Of a stretch of 64,000 bases of DNA, positions 6,993-16,060 are shown in pieces; position 1 is the stretch's first letter, and the number at the start of each line of letters is the position of its first letter. The notes below the pieces were generated by a model. It made no database searches. It worked only from the letters and a program-made list of their open reading frames with translations, and was not told where the DNA came from. A program made the position numbers and the translations under genes. Source of the stretch: JAHEJN01 sp963787285 (GTDB lineage: Bacteria; Actinomycetota; Acidimicrobiia; Acidimicrobiales; JAHEJN01); NCBI GenBank assembly GCA_963787285.1, contig CAWBCM010000020.1, positions 186,001-250,000 on the forward strand, given 5' to 3'.

Positions 6993-9553
6993 TCGGCGGC
7001 GACACCACCTCGTTCCAGCTCGACCGCTTCCAGATCGAAGCCATCGCCGCGATCGATCGTGGTGAATCCGTGCTGGTGGCCGCCCCGACCGGATCGGGGA
7101 AGACGGTCGTCGCGGAGCACGCATTGCGACGCGCCCTCCTGGACGGCGACAAGGCGTTCTACACGACGCCGATCAAGGCATTGTCCAATCAGAAGTACCA
7201 CGATCTCGTGCACGAGCACGGCGAGGCGAAGGTCGGACTGCTCACCGGCGACCGATCGATCAACGCCGAGGCGCCGTTGGTGGTCATGACGACCGAGGTG
7301 CTGCGCAACATGCTGTACGCGCGCTCCGACACCCTCGACGGGCTGCGTTGGGTGGTTCTCGACGAGGTTCACTATCTACGCGATCGGGCGCGTGGCGCCG
7401 TTTGGGAAGAAGTGATCGTGCACGCACCGCCGCGCATCCAGATGGTTGCGCTTTCGGCCACGGTGTCCAACGTCGAAGAGTTCGCCGACTGGATCCGTCA
7501 CGTCCGTGGCCCGACCACGCTGGTCACCGAGACCCACCGACCAGTGGACCTGACCAACTTCGAGATGATCGACCTCGGGCCGCATCGCCCGCCGCTGTCG
7601 TTGCCGATCTTCGTCGACGGGCTACCCAACCCCGAAGGTGGGTCCTATGACCGACGTCGGGGGGCACGGGGGAACGGTCGAGATCGCCGACGAACCGAGC
7701 GGCGCGCTCCGATGGAGCCCCGCACGCCGCGGCGCGCCACGGTGGTGGCCGAGTTGGCCCGACTCGATCTCGTACCGGCGATCTACTTCCTCTTCAGTCG
7801 AGCCGGATGCGACGATGCCAGCCGCGACGTCGGTGCCGCCGGGCTGGGTCTGACCTCGCCGTCCGAGCAGGCCCGAATCATGGCCATCGCCAATCGTCAT
7901 GTCGAGGCTCTCACGGTCGACGAGCGTCGAGTGTTGGGATGGTCGGCGTTCCGCGACGCGCTCACCCAGGGGGTGGCCGCCCATCATGCCGGTCTGGTTC
8001 CGGCGTTCAAGGAACTGGTGGAGGAGTGCTTCCTCGACGGCCTCGTGAAGGTGGTCTTCGCCACCGAGACGCTGGCCCTCGGCATCAACATGCCCGCCCG
8101 AACCGTTGTGATCGAGCGGCTCACGAAGTTCACCGGCGAGACCCACGAGACGCTCACTCCGTTGGAGTACACCCAGCTAACCGGCCGGGCGGGGCGGCGC
8201 GGTCTCGACACCACCGGCACGGCCATCGTGTTGTGGTCTCCGTGGGTCAGCTTCGACGAGCTGTCGATGCTCGCCGGCAGCACCGACTATCCGTTGCGCT
8301 CGGCGTTCCGGCCCTCCTACAACATGGCCGCCAACCTCGTCGCCGGTTTCGAGCGTGAAGAGGCCCACCGGCTGCTCCGGCTGTCGTTCGCGGAGTTCCA
8401 GTTCGACCGATCGGTGGTGGACATCGAACGCCGCCGCGGCGAGCTCACCGAACGGGCCGCTGTCCTCGAGGCGGAGGCCCACTGCGAGCTCGGCCCGGTC
8501 GCCGAAGTGGCTCGACGTCGGGCCGATCAGGCCGAGGTGTCGCGGGGGCGTGTGCGAGGTGCGCTCTCCCAGCTGCGGCCAGGTTCGGTGATCGTGGGTC
8601 CCGACGACGGTGAAGAGGCGGTGGTCGTGGTGAGCATCGCCCACCGGCGCAACGGTGCGATACGGCTCCGCGCCGTCGATGAGCGTGGACGCGATCTGCG
8701 GTTCTCTCTCGACGATTTCCGTGTCGAGCCGATGGCGTTCGGTCAGGTCGATCTGCCTCGTCCGTTCGATCCGGGTTCGGTCCGATTCCGCTCGGCAGTC
8801 GCGAAACGGCTGCGGATGCTCGATCGTGGGCCGCAACCCAGGGCCCGACGAGCTCGGCCCGGGCGATCTTCGGGTGCAGAGGAGTGCCCTGATCTTGCCG
8901 CGCACCTGCGAGCCCACCAAGAGTTGCTACGGGTGAAGAAGAAGCTCCGACGCATGGAACGCCGCCTCACCGAGAGTCACGATTCCATCGACCGGAAGTT
9001 CGAGGAGCTGTGTGCGCTGCTCGAGGATCGCGGCTGCCTCCGCAACTGGGAGCTGACCGAGAAGGGTCGGCTACTCCGGGGCGTCTTTCACAGCTGCGAT
9101 CTGCTGGTGGTCGAGGCGTTGTCCGACGGGCTGTTCGACGATCTCGACGCACCGTCGTTGGCTGCGCTCGTCAGCTGCATCACCTTCGAGTCGCGCACCG
9201 ATGAGCGCAGTCCCCGCCGGTCCGTCCCCTCCAGCACGCTCCGGGAACGCATCGATCGCCTCGACGAGTTGGCCACACGGTTGATCGCACGGGAAGTCGA
9301 GGTCGGCCAGCCGTTGACCTCCCGCCCCGACGAGGGTTTCGTGTCGACGGCGCACCGGTGGGCCGATGGGGGCGCGCTGTCGTCGGTGATCGACGACGAC
9401 CTGACCGGTGGAGACTTCGTGCGTCAGATGAAACAGCTGATCGATCTGCTGCGTCAGCTGGGGTTGGTCGCGCCCCGACCCCTCACCGCGAGTGTGGCCC
9501 GACAGGCCGCTGCTGCGATCGATCGCGGCGTGGTTGCCGCGGAGAGCGCGTGA
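6989..9553 (+). CDS. helY: Ski2/Mtr4-like DEAD/DEAH-box helicase HelY
   Basis: This 854-residue superfamily II helicase resembles HelY of mycobacteria and eukaryotic Ski2/Mtr4 RNA helicases. Motif I is APTGSGKT at about residues 32-39, motif II DEVH at about 125-128, motif III SAT, and motif VI QLTGRAGRRGLD near residue 400. A long C-terminal arch-like and DSHCT-like region follows (EELCALLEDRGCLRNWELTE). The open frame extends far upstream inside tatC, but TTG 6989, overlapping the tatC stop, places the Q-motif-like FQLDRFQIEAIAAI at the N-terminus as in the family. It probably unwinds RNA in turnover, although direct evidence for HelY's role is limited. The next gene overlaps by GTGA. Confidence 0.88.
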   Translation: MIGGDTTSFQLDRFQIEAIAAIDRGESVLVAAPTGSGKTVVAEHALRRALLDGDKAFYTTPIKALSNQKYHDLVHEHGEAKVGLLTGDRSINAEAPLVVMTTEVLRNMLYARSDTLDGLRWVVLDEVHYLRDRARGAVWEEVIVHAPPRIQMVALSATVSNVEEFADWIRHVRGPTTLVTETHRPVDLTNFEMIDLGPHRPPLSLPIFVDGLPNPEGGSYDRRRGARGNGRDRRRTERRAPMEPRTPRRATVVAELARLDLVPAIYFLFSRAGCDDASRDVGAAGLGLTSPSEQARIMAIANRHVEALTVDERRVLGWSAFRDALTQGVAAHHAGLVPAFKELVEECFLDGLVKVVFATETLALGINMPARTVVIERLTKFTGETHETLTPLEYTQLTGRAGRRGLDTTGTAIVLWSPWVSFDELSMLAGSTDYPLRSAFRPSYNMAANLVAGFEREEAHRLLRLSFAEFQFDRSVVDIERRRGELTERAAVLEAEAHCELGPVAEVARRRADQAEVSRGRVRGALSQLRPGSVIVGPDDGEEAVVVVSIAHRRNGAIRLRAVDERGRDLRFSLDDFRVEPMAFGQVDLPRPFDPGSVRFRSAVAKRLRMLDRGPQPRARRARPGRSSGAEECPDLAAHLRAHQELLRVKKKLRRMERRLTESHDSIDRKFEELCALLEDRGCLRNWELTEKGRLLRGVFHSCDLLVVEALSDGLFDDLDAPSLAALVSCITFESRTDERSPRRSVPSSTLRERIDRLDELATRLIAREVEVGQPLTSRPDEGFVSTAHRWADGGALSSVIDDDLTGGDFVRQMKQLIDLLRQLGLVAPRPLTASVARQAAAAIDRGVVAAESA

Positions 9554-10164
9554 TCTCGAAAGGACAGGATTGGGGTCGGCGTTCGATCGTGCCCGCCGAT
9601 GTCGTGATCTGCGCCGACGACGCGGCCGCAGCCGCAGTCGTCGCTGTGGCGCGCGGCCGGCCCGAGGACACGGCACCGGTCCTGCTCACCGGAGGGGATC
9701 TGCACCGTACCCTCGGGGGAAGAACCGGCACCACGAGCCGCGTCGGAGACGAGGCCACCCAGGTCCGCTGCGACGTCGGCGAGGTGTTGCTCGACGGGAC
9801 GCTCCACTGGTTCGTGGCCCATCTCGTCATCGGTGGGCCATGGTGGGCTCGACCGACGACGGTCGTGGCCAACGCAGCCTTCTGGCGATCGGCCAACGTG
9901 GCGCCACGGGCTCATCCGGGTGACGGCAAGCTCGACGTGATCCAGGCTCGGCTCCCGATGCGACAGCGACTCCTGTCGCTGCGACGGTTGCGGTCGGGTC
10001 TCCATGTACCGCATCCCGACATCGCGGTCAGCCGGTGGGAGAACGGTCAGCTCGATCTCGGCGCACGGGGCAACCGGGTGACCCTCGACGGCCGGCCGGT
10101 CGGCCGGGTTCGCCAAGTGGTCGTGAGGGTCGAACCGTCGGCGCTGGTGGTGTACGTGGGTTGA
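9550..10164 (+). CDS. YegS/diacylglycerol-kinase-like C-terminal-domain protein
   Basis: This 204-residue protein starts at GTG 9550 inside the helY stop. The central stretch RAHPGDGKLDVIQARLPMRQ resembles the hAhPdDGkLdv block in the C-terminal beta-sandwich of YegS/diacylglycerol kinases. The usual N-terminal nucleotide-binding GGDGT domain is absent. It is therefore either a stand-alone substrate-binding half or a distant homologue with another role. There is no signal peptide or membrane helix. Overlap with helY suggests they are expressed together. Confidence 0.6.
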   Translation: MISKGQDWGRRSIVPADVVICADDAAAAAVVAVARGRPEDTAPVLLTGGDLHRTLGGRTGTTSRVGDEATQVRCDVGEVLLDGTLHWFVAHLVIGGPWWARPTTVVANAAFWRSANVAPRAHPGDGKLDVIQARLPMRQRLLSLRRLRSGLHVPHPDIAVSRWENGQLDLGARGNRVTLDGRPVGRVRQVVVRVEPSALVVYVG

Positions 10165-10170
10165 GATGAC

Positions 10171-10836
10171 TCAGAGGTCGAGGGTGCCGCGAAAGACGCT
10201 GTTGCCCGAGTGGGCGGGTGATCCGTCGAAGGGCTCGACCGATACGTCGACGACCGGGAGCTCGGCGGGATCGAGGCCCTCGGGTAGGACGTAGCGTCCG
10301 TCGGAGCGCACCGGACCGAGCGACACCAGCTGGGTGATCTCGGGATCGATCAACCACACCTCGAGATAGCCGTCGCCGGGCGAAACGCCCTCGATGGCAA
10401 CGTCGAGCACGAACTCTCCGTCGGAGTCGAGGAGCTCAGCTGTTGCCGACCCGGTGGCGGTGAGGGCATCGAGGTCGGACGAGGCCACGGTGGTACCGCC
10501 CGTTGTGTCGACTCGGCCGATCCACCATCCGGTGATACCCGCGAGGAGTGCCACCACCGCAGCGGCAGCCAACCACGGCGCCAAGCGGACCGACCTGCCG
10601 CCGAACTCCGGTGCGACCACGGTAGGTGCCGGCGCCGGATCGAGGGCACCGGCGACGTCGGTCCACAGGTCGTCGGGCACCTCGATGTGGGCGTAGTCGG
10701 CGGCGTTGTAGGCACGGGCGGTGGCGCCGAGGGCCGCCAGAGCGTCGAGCTCCTCGGCCTCGGCGGCGTCGACCGGATCGACGGCGATCCCGCGTAGAGC
10801 GTCGAGCAGGCGATCGTCAGAATCCTGAGACGGCAT
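10171..10836 (-). CDS. RskA-like anti-sigma factor
   Basis: This 221-residue membrane protein looks like the anti-sigma factor for the overlapping ECF sigma gene. Residues 1-90 are cytoplasmic and would bind the sigma factor. One membrane helix lies at about 91-107 (LAAAAVVALLAGITGWWIG). The outer domain carries the RskA C-terminal pattern, seen as SPGDGYLEVWLI, PEGLDPAELPVVDVSVEPFD and HSGNSVFRGTL. It starts at ATG 10836, 20 bases inside the sigma gene, which ties their translation. In RskA systems, cleavage by membrane proteases frees the sigma factor; whether that happens here is inference. Confidence 0.82.
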   Translation of the reverse strand: MPSQDSDDRLLDALRGIAVDPVDAAEAEELDALAALGATARAYNAADYAHIEVPDDLWTDVAGALDPAPAPTVVAPEFGGRSVRLAPWLAAAAVVALLAGITGWWIGRVDTTGGTTVASSDLDALTATGSATAELLDSDGEFVLDVAIEGVSPGDGYLEVWLIDPEITQLVSLGPVRSDGRYVLPEGLDPAELPVVDVSVEPFDGSPAHSGNSVFRGTLDL

Positions 10837-11425
10837 CGATGCCCTCCAGTTCTCGGCGCAGGCGGCCCAAGCCCCTGCGGATGTCGGATTTCACGGTGCC
10901 GAGCGGCACCGATGTCTTGGCGGCGATCTGTGCGTGGGTGAGGTCGCTGTAGAAGGCCAGTTCGACCATGCCGCGGATGCGGTCGGGGAGTCGATCGAGG
11001 GCACCCGCCACCACCATCTGCTGCGCGAGGTCCTCGACCCGAGCGTCGTGGACGCCGTGATCGGCGCCCATTTCGTCGGTGGGGTATTCGGGCTTGTTCT
11101 TTCGGAGCTGCTCGATGGCCTTGAACCGGGCGATGCCCATGATCCAACCGCCGAGACTGCCTTTCGTCGGATCGAAGCGGTCGCGGCTGCGCCAGGCCGC
11201 GAGGAAGACCTCTTGGGTGACGTCACGAGCCCGGTCGGCCCCGACAGTGCGGGCCACGAATCGGTACACGTCCTCCGCGAGTGCGTGGTGCACTGCTTCG
11301 AGCGCGTCGCGGTCACCGGAGACAAAGGACGCTTCGAGAAGGTCTCGCTCGTCAGCGGGGCGCACGTACTGACGATACCGACCCGGAGCCGGAGCGTCGC
11401 TCAGCGGTCGTTCCATGACGCTCAT
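10817..11425 (-). CDS. ECF RNA polymerase sigma factor (SigK-like)
   Basis: This 202-residue sigma-70 family factor has the two ECF regions. Region 2 is at about residues 40-105 (DVTQEVFLAAWRSRDRFDP, LGGWIMGIARFKAIEQLRK). Region 4 is at about 130-190 (ALDRLPDRIRGMVELAFYSD, then THAQIAAKTSVPLGTVKSDI as the helix-turn-helix). ATG 11425 overlaps the sortase stop as TGATG; GTG 11428 is also possible. The anti-sigma gene overlaps its 3' end. The set DUF4397-sortase-sigma-anti-sigma runs as one minus-strand operon, so the sigma factor probably controls cell-surface genes, possibly including its own operon. Confidence 0.9.
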   Translation of the reverse strand: MSVMERPLSDAPAPGRYRQYVRPADERDLLEASFVSGDRDALEAVHHALAEDVYRFVARTVGADRARDVTQEVFLAAWRSRDRFDPTKGSLGGWIMGIARFKAIEQLRKNKPEYPTDEMGADHGVHDARVEDLAQQMVVAGALDRLPDRIRGMVELAFYSDLTHAQIAAKTSVPLGTVKSDIRRGLGRLRRELEGIDAVSGF

Positions 11426-12172
11426 CACCCGGAATCTCCCTGACTTTCGACCGGCACTGCGTAGGCCACGATGTTGTCCTGGTACGAGCTGAGCGACCGT
11501 TGGAAGTCTCCGCCGCAGCTGACCAGAGTGACGACGGGAGATCCGTTGCGAGCGAACACCCGGTCGAACGGGAGGGCGGTCTTGTCGTATTGCGCCCGTT
11601 CGACAACGCGGTAGTCGCGTTCGGATCCATCGTCGTAGACGACCGTGAAGATGTCGTCGATCTCCGAGCCGACGAGGTCTCGGAAGACACCGTCGACACC
11701 GTTGTAGGCGATGTGGGCGGCCAGCACCGCCGAGCCGGCTTCGCCGGGGCTCGGGCCGAACTCGTACCAGCCGACGGCCTCGGCTCCGGGAATCTCCATC
11801 TCGCCGGTGGATTCGACGCCCACGGCGTCGATCGGGGCGAGCTCGACCCCGAGGGCCGGATACCGCAAACCGACGGGTAGGGCCACCGTGCGCTCGGCGC
11901 TGGGAATGTCGAGCGCCGTGTCGAGCGGCGTCCCGAACTGAAGGGTGGGCGCCGGCGGGACGACGGGAGAGTCGACCGTGGTCTCGCTGGTCACCTCATC
12001 GGATCCGGACGATGGAATCCGAGTCGGCCAGCGCAGCGGCAGTGGCCGTGGGCAGCGGGCCGACCTCGCTTGTCGCGGCCGACTCAGATCCCCGACCACC
12101 GCAGGCGGTGGCAGCAAGAGCTGCCACCGCCAGGGCGGTCGTGAACCGCCGTAGACCGGGGAACGTGGGCAT
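11425..12172 (-). CDS. Class F-like sortase with lipoprotein-type signal (one frameshift as read)
   Basis: Sortases cleave a C-terminal sorting motif and link surface proteins to the envelope. The catalytic trio is visible: His in VLAAHIAYN, Cys in VTLVSCGGDF, and Arg in FQRSLSSY. The frame holding these motifs runs upstream into sequence with no export signal. A second frame, starting at ATG 12172, gives LRRFTTALAVAALAATACGG, a convincing signal peptide with a possible lipid-attached Cys24. Dropping one base near 12010-12020 joins the two into about 248 residues. The shift is therefore probably a sequencing error. The upstream neighbour is a DUF4397 protein with a membrane tail, a plausible substrate. 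Confidence 0.8.
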
Positions 12173-12199
12173 CGCCGGTTCCTACTCGATGGGCTCGGA

Positions 12200-13006
12200 T
12201 CAGGCCTCGACCCGACGGAGCACCATGACGCCACCGGACACAGCCATCATCGCGGCTGCGGTGATGAGAGCGGCCAGAGGCAGCTCCGAGCCGCCATTGG
12301 TGATCGGGCTGTTGCCCGTGTTCACGGCGGTGGGGGCGCTGCCGAGACCGGTGATGCTCTCGGTCAGGACGGTGAGGGTGTCGTCTTCGAGCGAGCCGAC
12401 TGCGTAGACGGTGAGCGAGACACCATCGGTGATGGGCAGATCGGTCGGGCCGATGACCGGATCGGAGCCGCCGGCAGCCTCCACGGAGGCGCTGATGGTC
12501 CCAACCGGGAGGTCGGCCACGCCCTCTTGACCGTTCACGACACCAGCGAAGGCCACCGCGTCGTTGGCGAGGACATCGACGGCGGGTGCGGCCGCAGCGT
12601 GACGAACGACGAGGCGACCTTCACCGGCGGCGATGGTGCTGGTGTCGTTCTCGAACACGGCGATCGACGGCGTACCGTCGGCGTCGAGGTGGGCGATGAT
12701 CGTGTAGTTGCCCGAAGCGGGCAGAGCGACGTCGCCGGCGTCGATGGCGACGGTGTCGGTCCCGGCGACCAGCACCTCGACTGCGGGGAGGGTGGTTCCG
12801 GCCAGGGCGGAGAGATCCTGGGTGTCGCCGAACGAGAAGTCCGCGAACACCACCGAGCCATCGGAGGCGACGTCGACGTCGACCCCGGGAATGCCGTGGA
12901 TGAGGTGGATCCGGGCATCGTCCTGGGCTCCGGAGGGCGCTGCGAACAACGCCAATCCGAGGGACAGGGCGGCAATGGCCACCAGGATCTTGCGGAGGGT
13001 CTGCAT
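12200..13006 (-). CDS. DUF4397 surface protein with C-terminal membrane anchor
   Basis: This 268-residue exported protein has an N-terminal signal peptide (ILVAIAALSLGLALFAAPSGA, cut near residue 26). One or two DUF4397 beta-domains follow, recognised by ARIHLIHGIPGVDVDV and RLVVRHAAAAPAVDVLAND. The C-terminus has a polar linker, a hydrophobic helix (LAALITAAAMMAVSGGVMVL) and the basic tail RRVEA, which is the architecture of a sortase substrate. However, the stretch before the helix reads NGGSELP, not LPxTG or LAxTG. ATG 13006 was chosen over an upstream in-frame start because it gives a normal signal peptide. It is the first gene of the sortase-sigma operon. Confidence 0.8.
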   Translation of the reverse strand: MQTLRKILVAIAALSLGLALFAAPSGAQDDARIHLIHGIPGVDVDVASDGSVVFADFSFGDTQDLSALAGTTLPAVEVLVAGTDTVAIDAGDVALPASGNYTIIAHLDADGTPSIAVFENDTSTIAAGEGRLVVRHAAAAPAVDVLANDAVAFAGVVNGQEGVADLPVGTISASVEAAGGSDPVIGPTDLPITDGVSLTVYAVGSLEDDTLTVLTESITGLGSAPTAVNTGNSPITNGGSELPLAALITAAAMMAVSGGVMVLRRVEA

Positions 13007-13121
13007 TGTGAGGAACCTTTCGGAGGGTTGACTTGCTTTCACCGGCCACTTCGCGACGTCGTTGCGCAATGGATGCAGATTTCGCAGAAAAGATCGACGG
13101 CGGGTTCGCTACTCTGACGTG

Positions 13122-14332
13122 GTGACAGACGCACCCGAGATCGCCACGTTGAAGGATCGGGCCTGCGCCTTCGTCGATTCGCTCGTCGAAGAGCTCATTG
13201 CGATCTCGCATTCGATTCATGCCCAACCCGAGCTCGGCTTCGAGGAACGACATGCCCATCGGCTGCTCACCGAGGCCATCGCCCGCTACGCACCCGACGC
13301 GGCGCTCGAGCCGCACGCCTGCGGTCTCGAGACGGCCTTCGTGGCCCACGCGGGCGTGTCTGGCCCGACGGTCGGGGTGGTTTGCGAGTACGACGCTCTA
13401 CCCGGCATCGGCCACGCGGTGGTCACAACATCATTGCTTCAGCCGGTCTCGGCGCCGGACTCGCGTTGGCGTCGATGGCCGACGAGGTCGGACGTCGGGT
13501 GAAGATCCTCGGCACACCCGCCGAGGAGGGTGGGGGCGGCAAGGTCGTGATGGTCGACGCCGGCGCCTTCGACGATGTCGACGTCGCCATGATGGTGCAT
13601 CCCGCCGGGTTCGACCTGGCGCGAATGAGCACCCTGGCCATCCATCGTTGCCGAGTGAGGTACGGGGGCCGAGCCGCCCACGCGGCCGCGGCGCCGAACA
13701 AGGGCGTGAACGCCCTCGACGGCGCCGTGCTCGGCTACAACGCCATTGCGGCCCTCCGTCAACACATCGCCGATGAAGAGCGCATCCACGGGGTGTTCAT
13801 CGCCGGGGGCGACAAGCCGAACATCGTGCCGAGTCATGCCGAGACCGAGTGGTACGTGCGATCGCCCACCATGGAGGGCCTCCGACGGCTGATGGACCGC
13901 GTGACGCGATGCCTGGAGGGCGGTGCGATGGCGGCCGGATGTGACATCGAAATCGAGTGGCTCGACCCGTACTACGCCGACATGGTCGACAACGAGCCTC
14001 TGGCCGCTCGCTACGTGGCCAACGCCGCCGTGCTCGGCCGCACCGTTCTTGCGCCGACGCCGGAGACGGCCGTGCGCGGCAGCACCGACATGGGCAACGT
14101 GAGCCACGTCGTGCCCTCCATCCACCCCATGATCAAGGTCGCCCCCGACGACACCGCGATCCACACCGAGGACTTCGCTCGCTGCGCCGTGTCCGCCGCC
14201 GGTGACCGTGGCGTCATCGACGGGGCCAAGGCAATGGCGATGACCGCCATCGACGTGTGGCTCGAACCGTCGTTGCTCGAGTCGATCACTGCGGCAGCAC
14301 CGGTCCGACCCAACCGCGGCCCGCGCGCCTAA
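13122..14332 (+). CDS. M20-family amidohydrolase/aminoacylase (one frameshift as read)
   Basis: This is a two-metal peptidase or amidohydrolase of the M20 AbgB/IAP-hydrolase type, about 403 residues after correction. The first part has IHAQPELGFEE and VCEYDALPGIGHA; after one missing base at about 13418-13419 it continues as GHNIIASAGLGAG. Restoring the base gives the family metal motif GHxCGHN. Further marks are ILGTPAEEGGGGKVVM (acid/base Glu and metal ligand), MVHPAG, and the lid domain RVRYGGRAAHAAAAPNKGVNAL. The start is GTG 13122, with GTG 13119 equally possible. The substrate is unknown; acylated amino acids or aminobenzoyl-glutamate-like amides are typical. It is divergent from the DUF4397 operon. 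Confidence 0.83.
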
Positions 14333-14343
14333 CCTCGGCCGTC

Positions 14344-15954
14344 GTGACCGTCTACGTCGCCGAAGAATTCACGTCCGAGGAAGCCGACATCCTTCGGCGG
14401 TACTTCACGAACCTCGACCAGCCCGTTTTCGCGCTGGTCAACCTTCCCGAGGTGGTGAAGGGAGCGCTGTTCGCGCGGTACTCCCGCACCCACAAGAGCC
14501 TGCGCCGTCTGTTTCTCGACGAATTCGTCGGCGAGCTCGACATCGAGGGCGACGCCACCATCGACGCCACGGTCGGCCTCCGGCGAGCCGAGGAGCTCTA
14601 CGAGCGGGTCTTCTTCGAGTACGGCGACGATTCGGTGGCCCAACTCGGTGGCGTCCACCTCGCCTGCGAACAGGCATCGAACCTGCTCACGAAGGTGCTC
14701 GAATGGGGCCGGCTGATGTCGTACCTCGAGCAGTCGACCCGCTACATCGCCTATGACACCCGGATCGGTGGGCGCTACCGCTACTACCGCGATCCCGAGG
14801 TCATGCGCTCGCCCCTCGGAGCACGTTACGTGGCCGACATGGACCGGATCTTCGACACCTACGGCGCCCTCGTCACCGACCTCGCCGACTTCTATCGCGG
14901 CCAGTTCCCGAAGAGCCCCGATGATTCCGACTTCATCTACCGTCAGGCCATCCAGGCCAAGGCCTTCGATGCGCTTCGTGGCCTCCTCCCTGCGGCGTCG
15001 TTGTCGAATCTGGGCATCTACGGCACCGGGCAGGCCTACGAAGCGCTGCTGCTCCGCATGCGAGCCCACGCCCTTCCCGAGGCCCGCACCTACTCCGACA
15101 TGATTCTCACCGAGCTCCGGAAGGTGATCCCGTCGTTTCTTCGTCGCGTCGACCTTCCCGATCGCGGGGTGGCTTGGAGCGACTACCTCCGGTCTCGTCG
15201 CGCGGAGATGCAGGATGTCGCCGACGCCCTGGTGGGGCCCAACACACCGGTCGACCCTGCGCCCTTGGTCCGTCTGGTCGACTTCGACCCCGACGGCGAG
15301 GTCAAGGCCGTGGCCAGCATGCTGTACGCCCACGTCGACCTCCCTGAGGAGCAACTCGAGCGCAGGGTTCGAGCCATGTCCACCGAGGAGCGCATGGCCG
15401 TCATGGCGGCCTACGTCGGTGAGCGATCCAACCGCCGCCACCGACCCGGCCGGGCGTTGGAGCGGCCGTTCTACCGGTTCGACATCTTGAGTGACTACGG
15501 CGCGTTCCGTGATCTCCAACGCCATCGAATGCTCACGATCGATTGGCAGACGCTTACCCCGGCCCATGGCTACGAGATGCCCGAGGCGGTGACGCTCGCC
15601 GGCAAGTCGGCCGAGTTCTCGGAGGTGATGGATCGGTCGGCGGCCCTCTACGACGACCTGGCGGCGACCCATCCGGCCCAGGCCAGCTATGCCGTGGCGC
15701 TCGCCTACCGGGTGCGGTATTCCATGAACCTCAACGCTCGCGAGGCCATGCACATGCTCGAGCTGCGCACCACCCCGCAGGGGCATCCGGCCTACCGCGC
15801 CGTCGGGCAGGAGATGCATCGCCTCATCGGTGAAGAGGCCGGACACACCACGATTGCGGCGATGATGCAGTTCGTCGATCATTCGCCCGAACCCGAGCTC
15901 GAACGTCTCGACGCCGAGCGCCGGGCGGAGTCACGTCGCCACGGTTCGACCTGA
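14344..15954 (+). CDS. FAD-dependent thymidylate synthase (ThyX)-like, two-domain protein
   Basis: This 536-residue protein is twice the usual ThyX length (about 220-250) and looks like two ThyX-type halves. Half one has the C-terminal part of the ThyX signature as SYLEQSTRYIAYD near residues 126-138. Half two has the RHR part as LQRHRMLTIDWQ near residues 390-401, followed by MEH-like text with HMLELRTTPQGHPAYR. The full canonical motif RHRxxSxNxxSxRY is not intact in either half. ThyX makes dTMP from dUMP with FAD and methylene-tetrahydrofolate. It is unclear whether this long relative does so or methylates another uridine. The start is GTG 14344, 12 bases after the amidohydrolase stop. Confidence 0.75.
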   Translation: MTVYVAEEFTSEEADILRRYFTNLDQPVFALVNLPEVVKGALFARYSRTHKSLRRLFLDEFVGELDIEGDATIDATVGLRRAEELYERVFFEYGDDSVAQLGGVHLACEQASNLLTKVLEWGRLMSYLEQSTRYIAYDTRIGGRYRYYRDPEVMRSPLGARYVADMDRIFDTYGALVTDLADFYRGQFPKSPDDSDFIYRQAIQAKAFDALRGLLPAASLSNLGIYGTGQAYEALLLRMRAHALPEARTYSDMILTELRKVIPSFLRRVDLPDRGVAWSDYLRSRRAEMQDVADALVGPNTPVDPAPLVRLVDFDPDGEVKAVASMLYAHVDLPEEQLERRVRAMSTEERMAVMAAYVGERSNRRHRPGRALERPFYRFDILSDYGAFRDLQRHRMLTIDWQTLTPAHGYEMPEAVTLAGKSAEFSEVMDRSAALYDDLAATHPAQASYAVALAYRVRYSMNLNAREAMHMLELRTTPQGHPAYRAVGQEMHRLIGEEAGHTTIAAMMQFVDHSPEPELERLDAERRAESRRHGST

Positions 15955-16060
15955 TCGCCACCGTCGGCGATGAGCGCCGGCGGGGGGTCGTTGTCCGGGC
16001 GCAGTCGAGGTTGTAGCGTGGTCTCCTCCTGGCGGAGTAGGGGAGAAAGGCTTCTCTCCC

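Noticed and set aside
16007..16060. ydaO-type c-di-AMP riboswitch before the LysM protein
   Set aside because: Only about 50 bases are available and the conserved ydaO blocks are not present.
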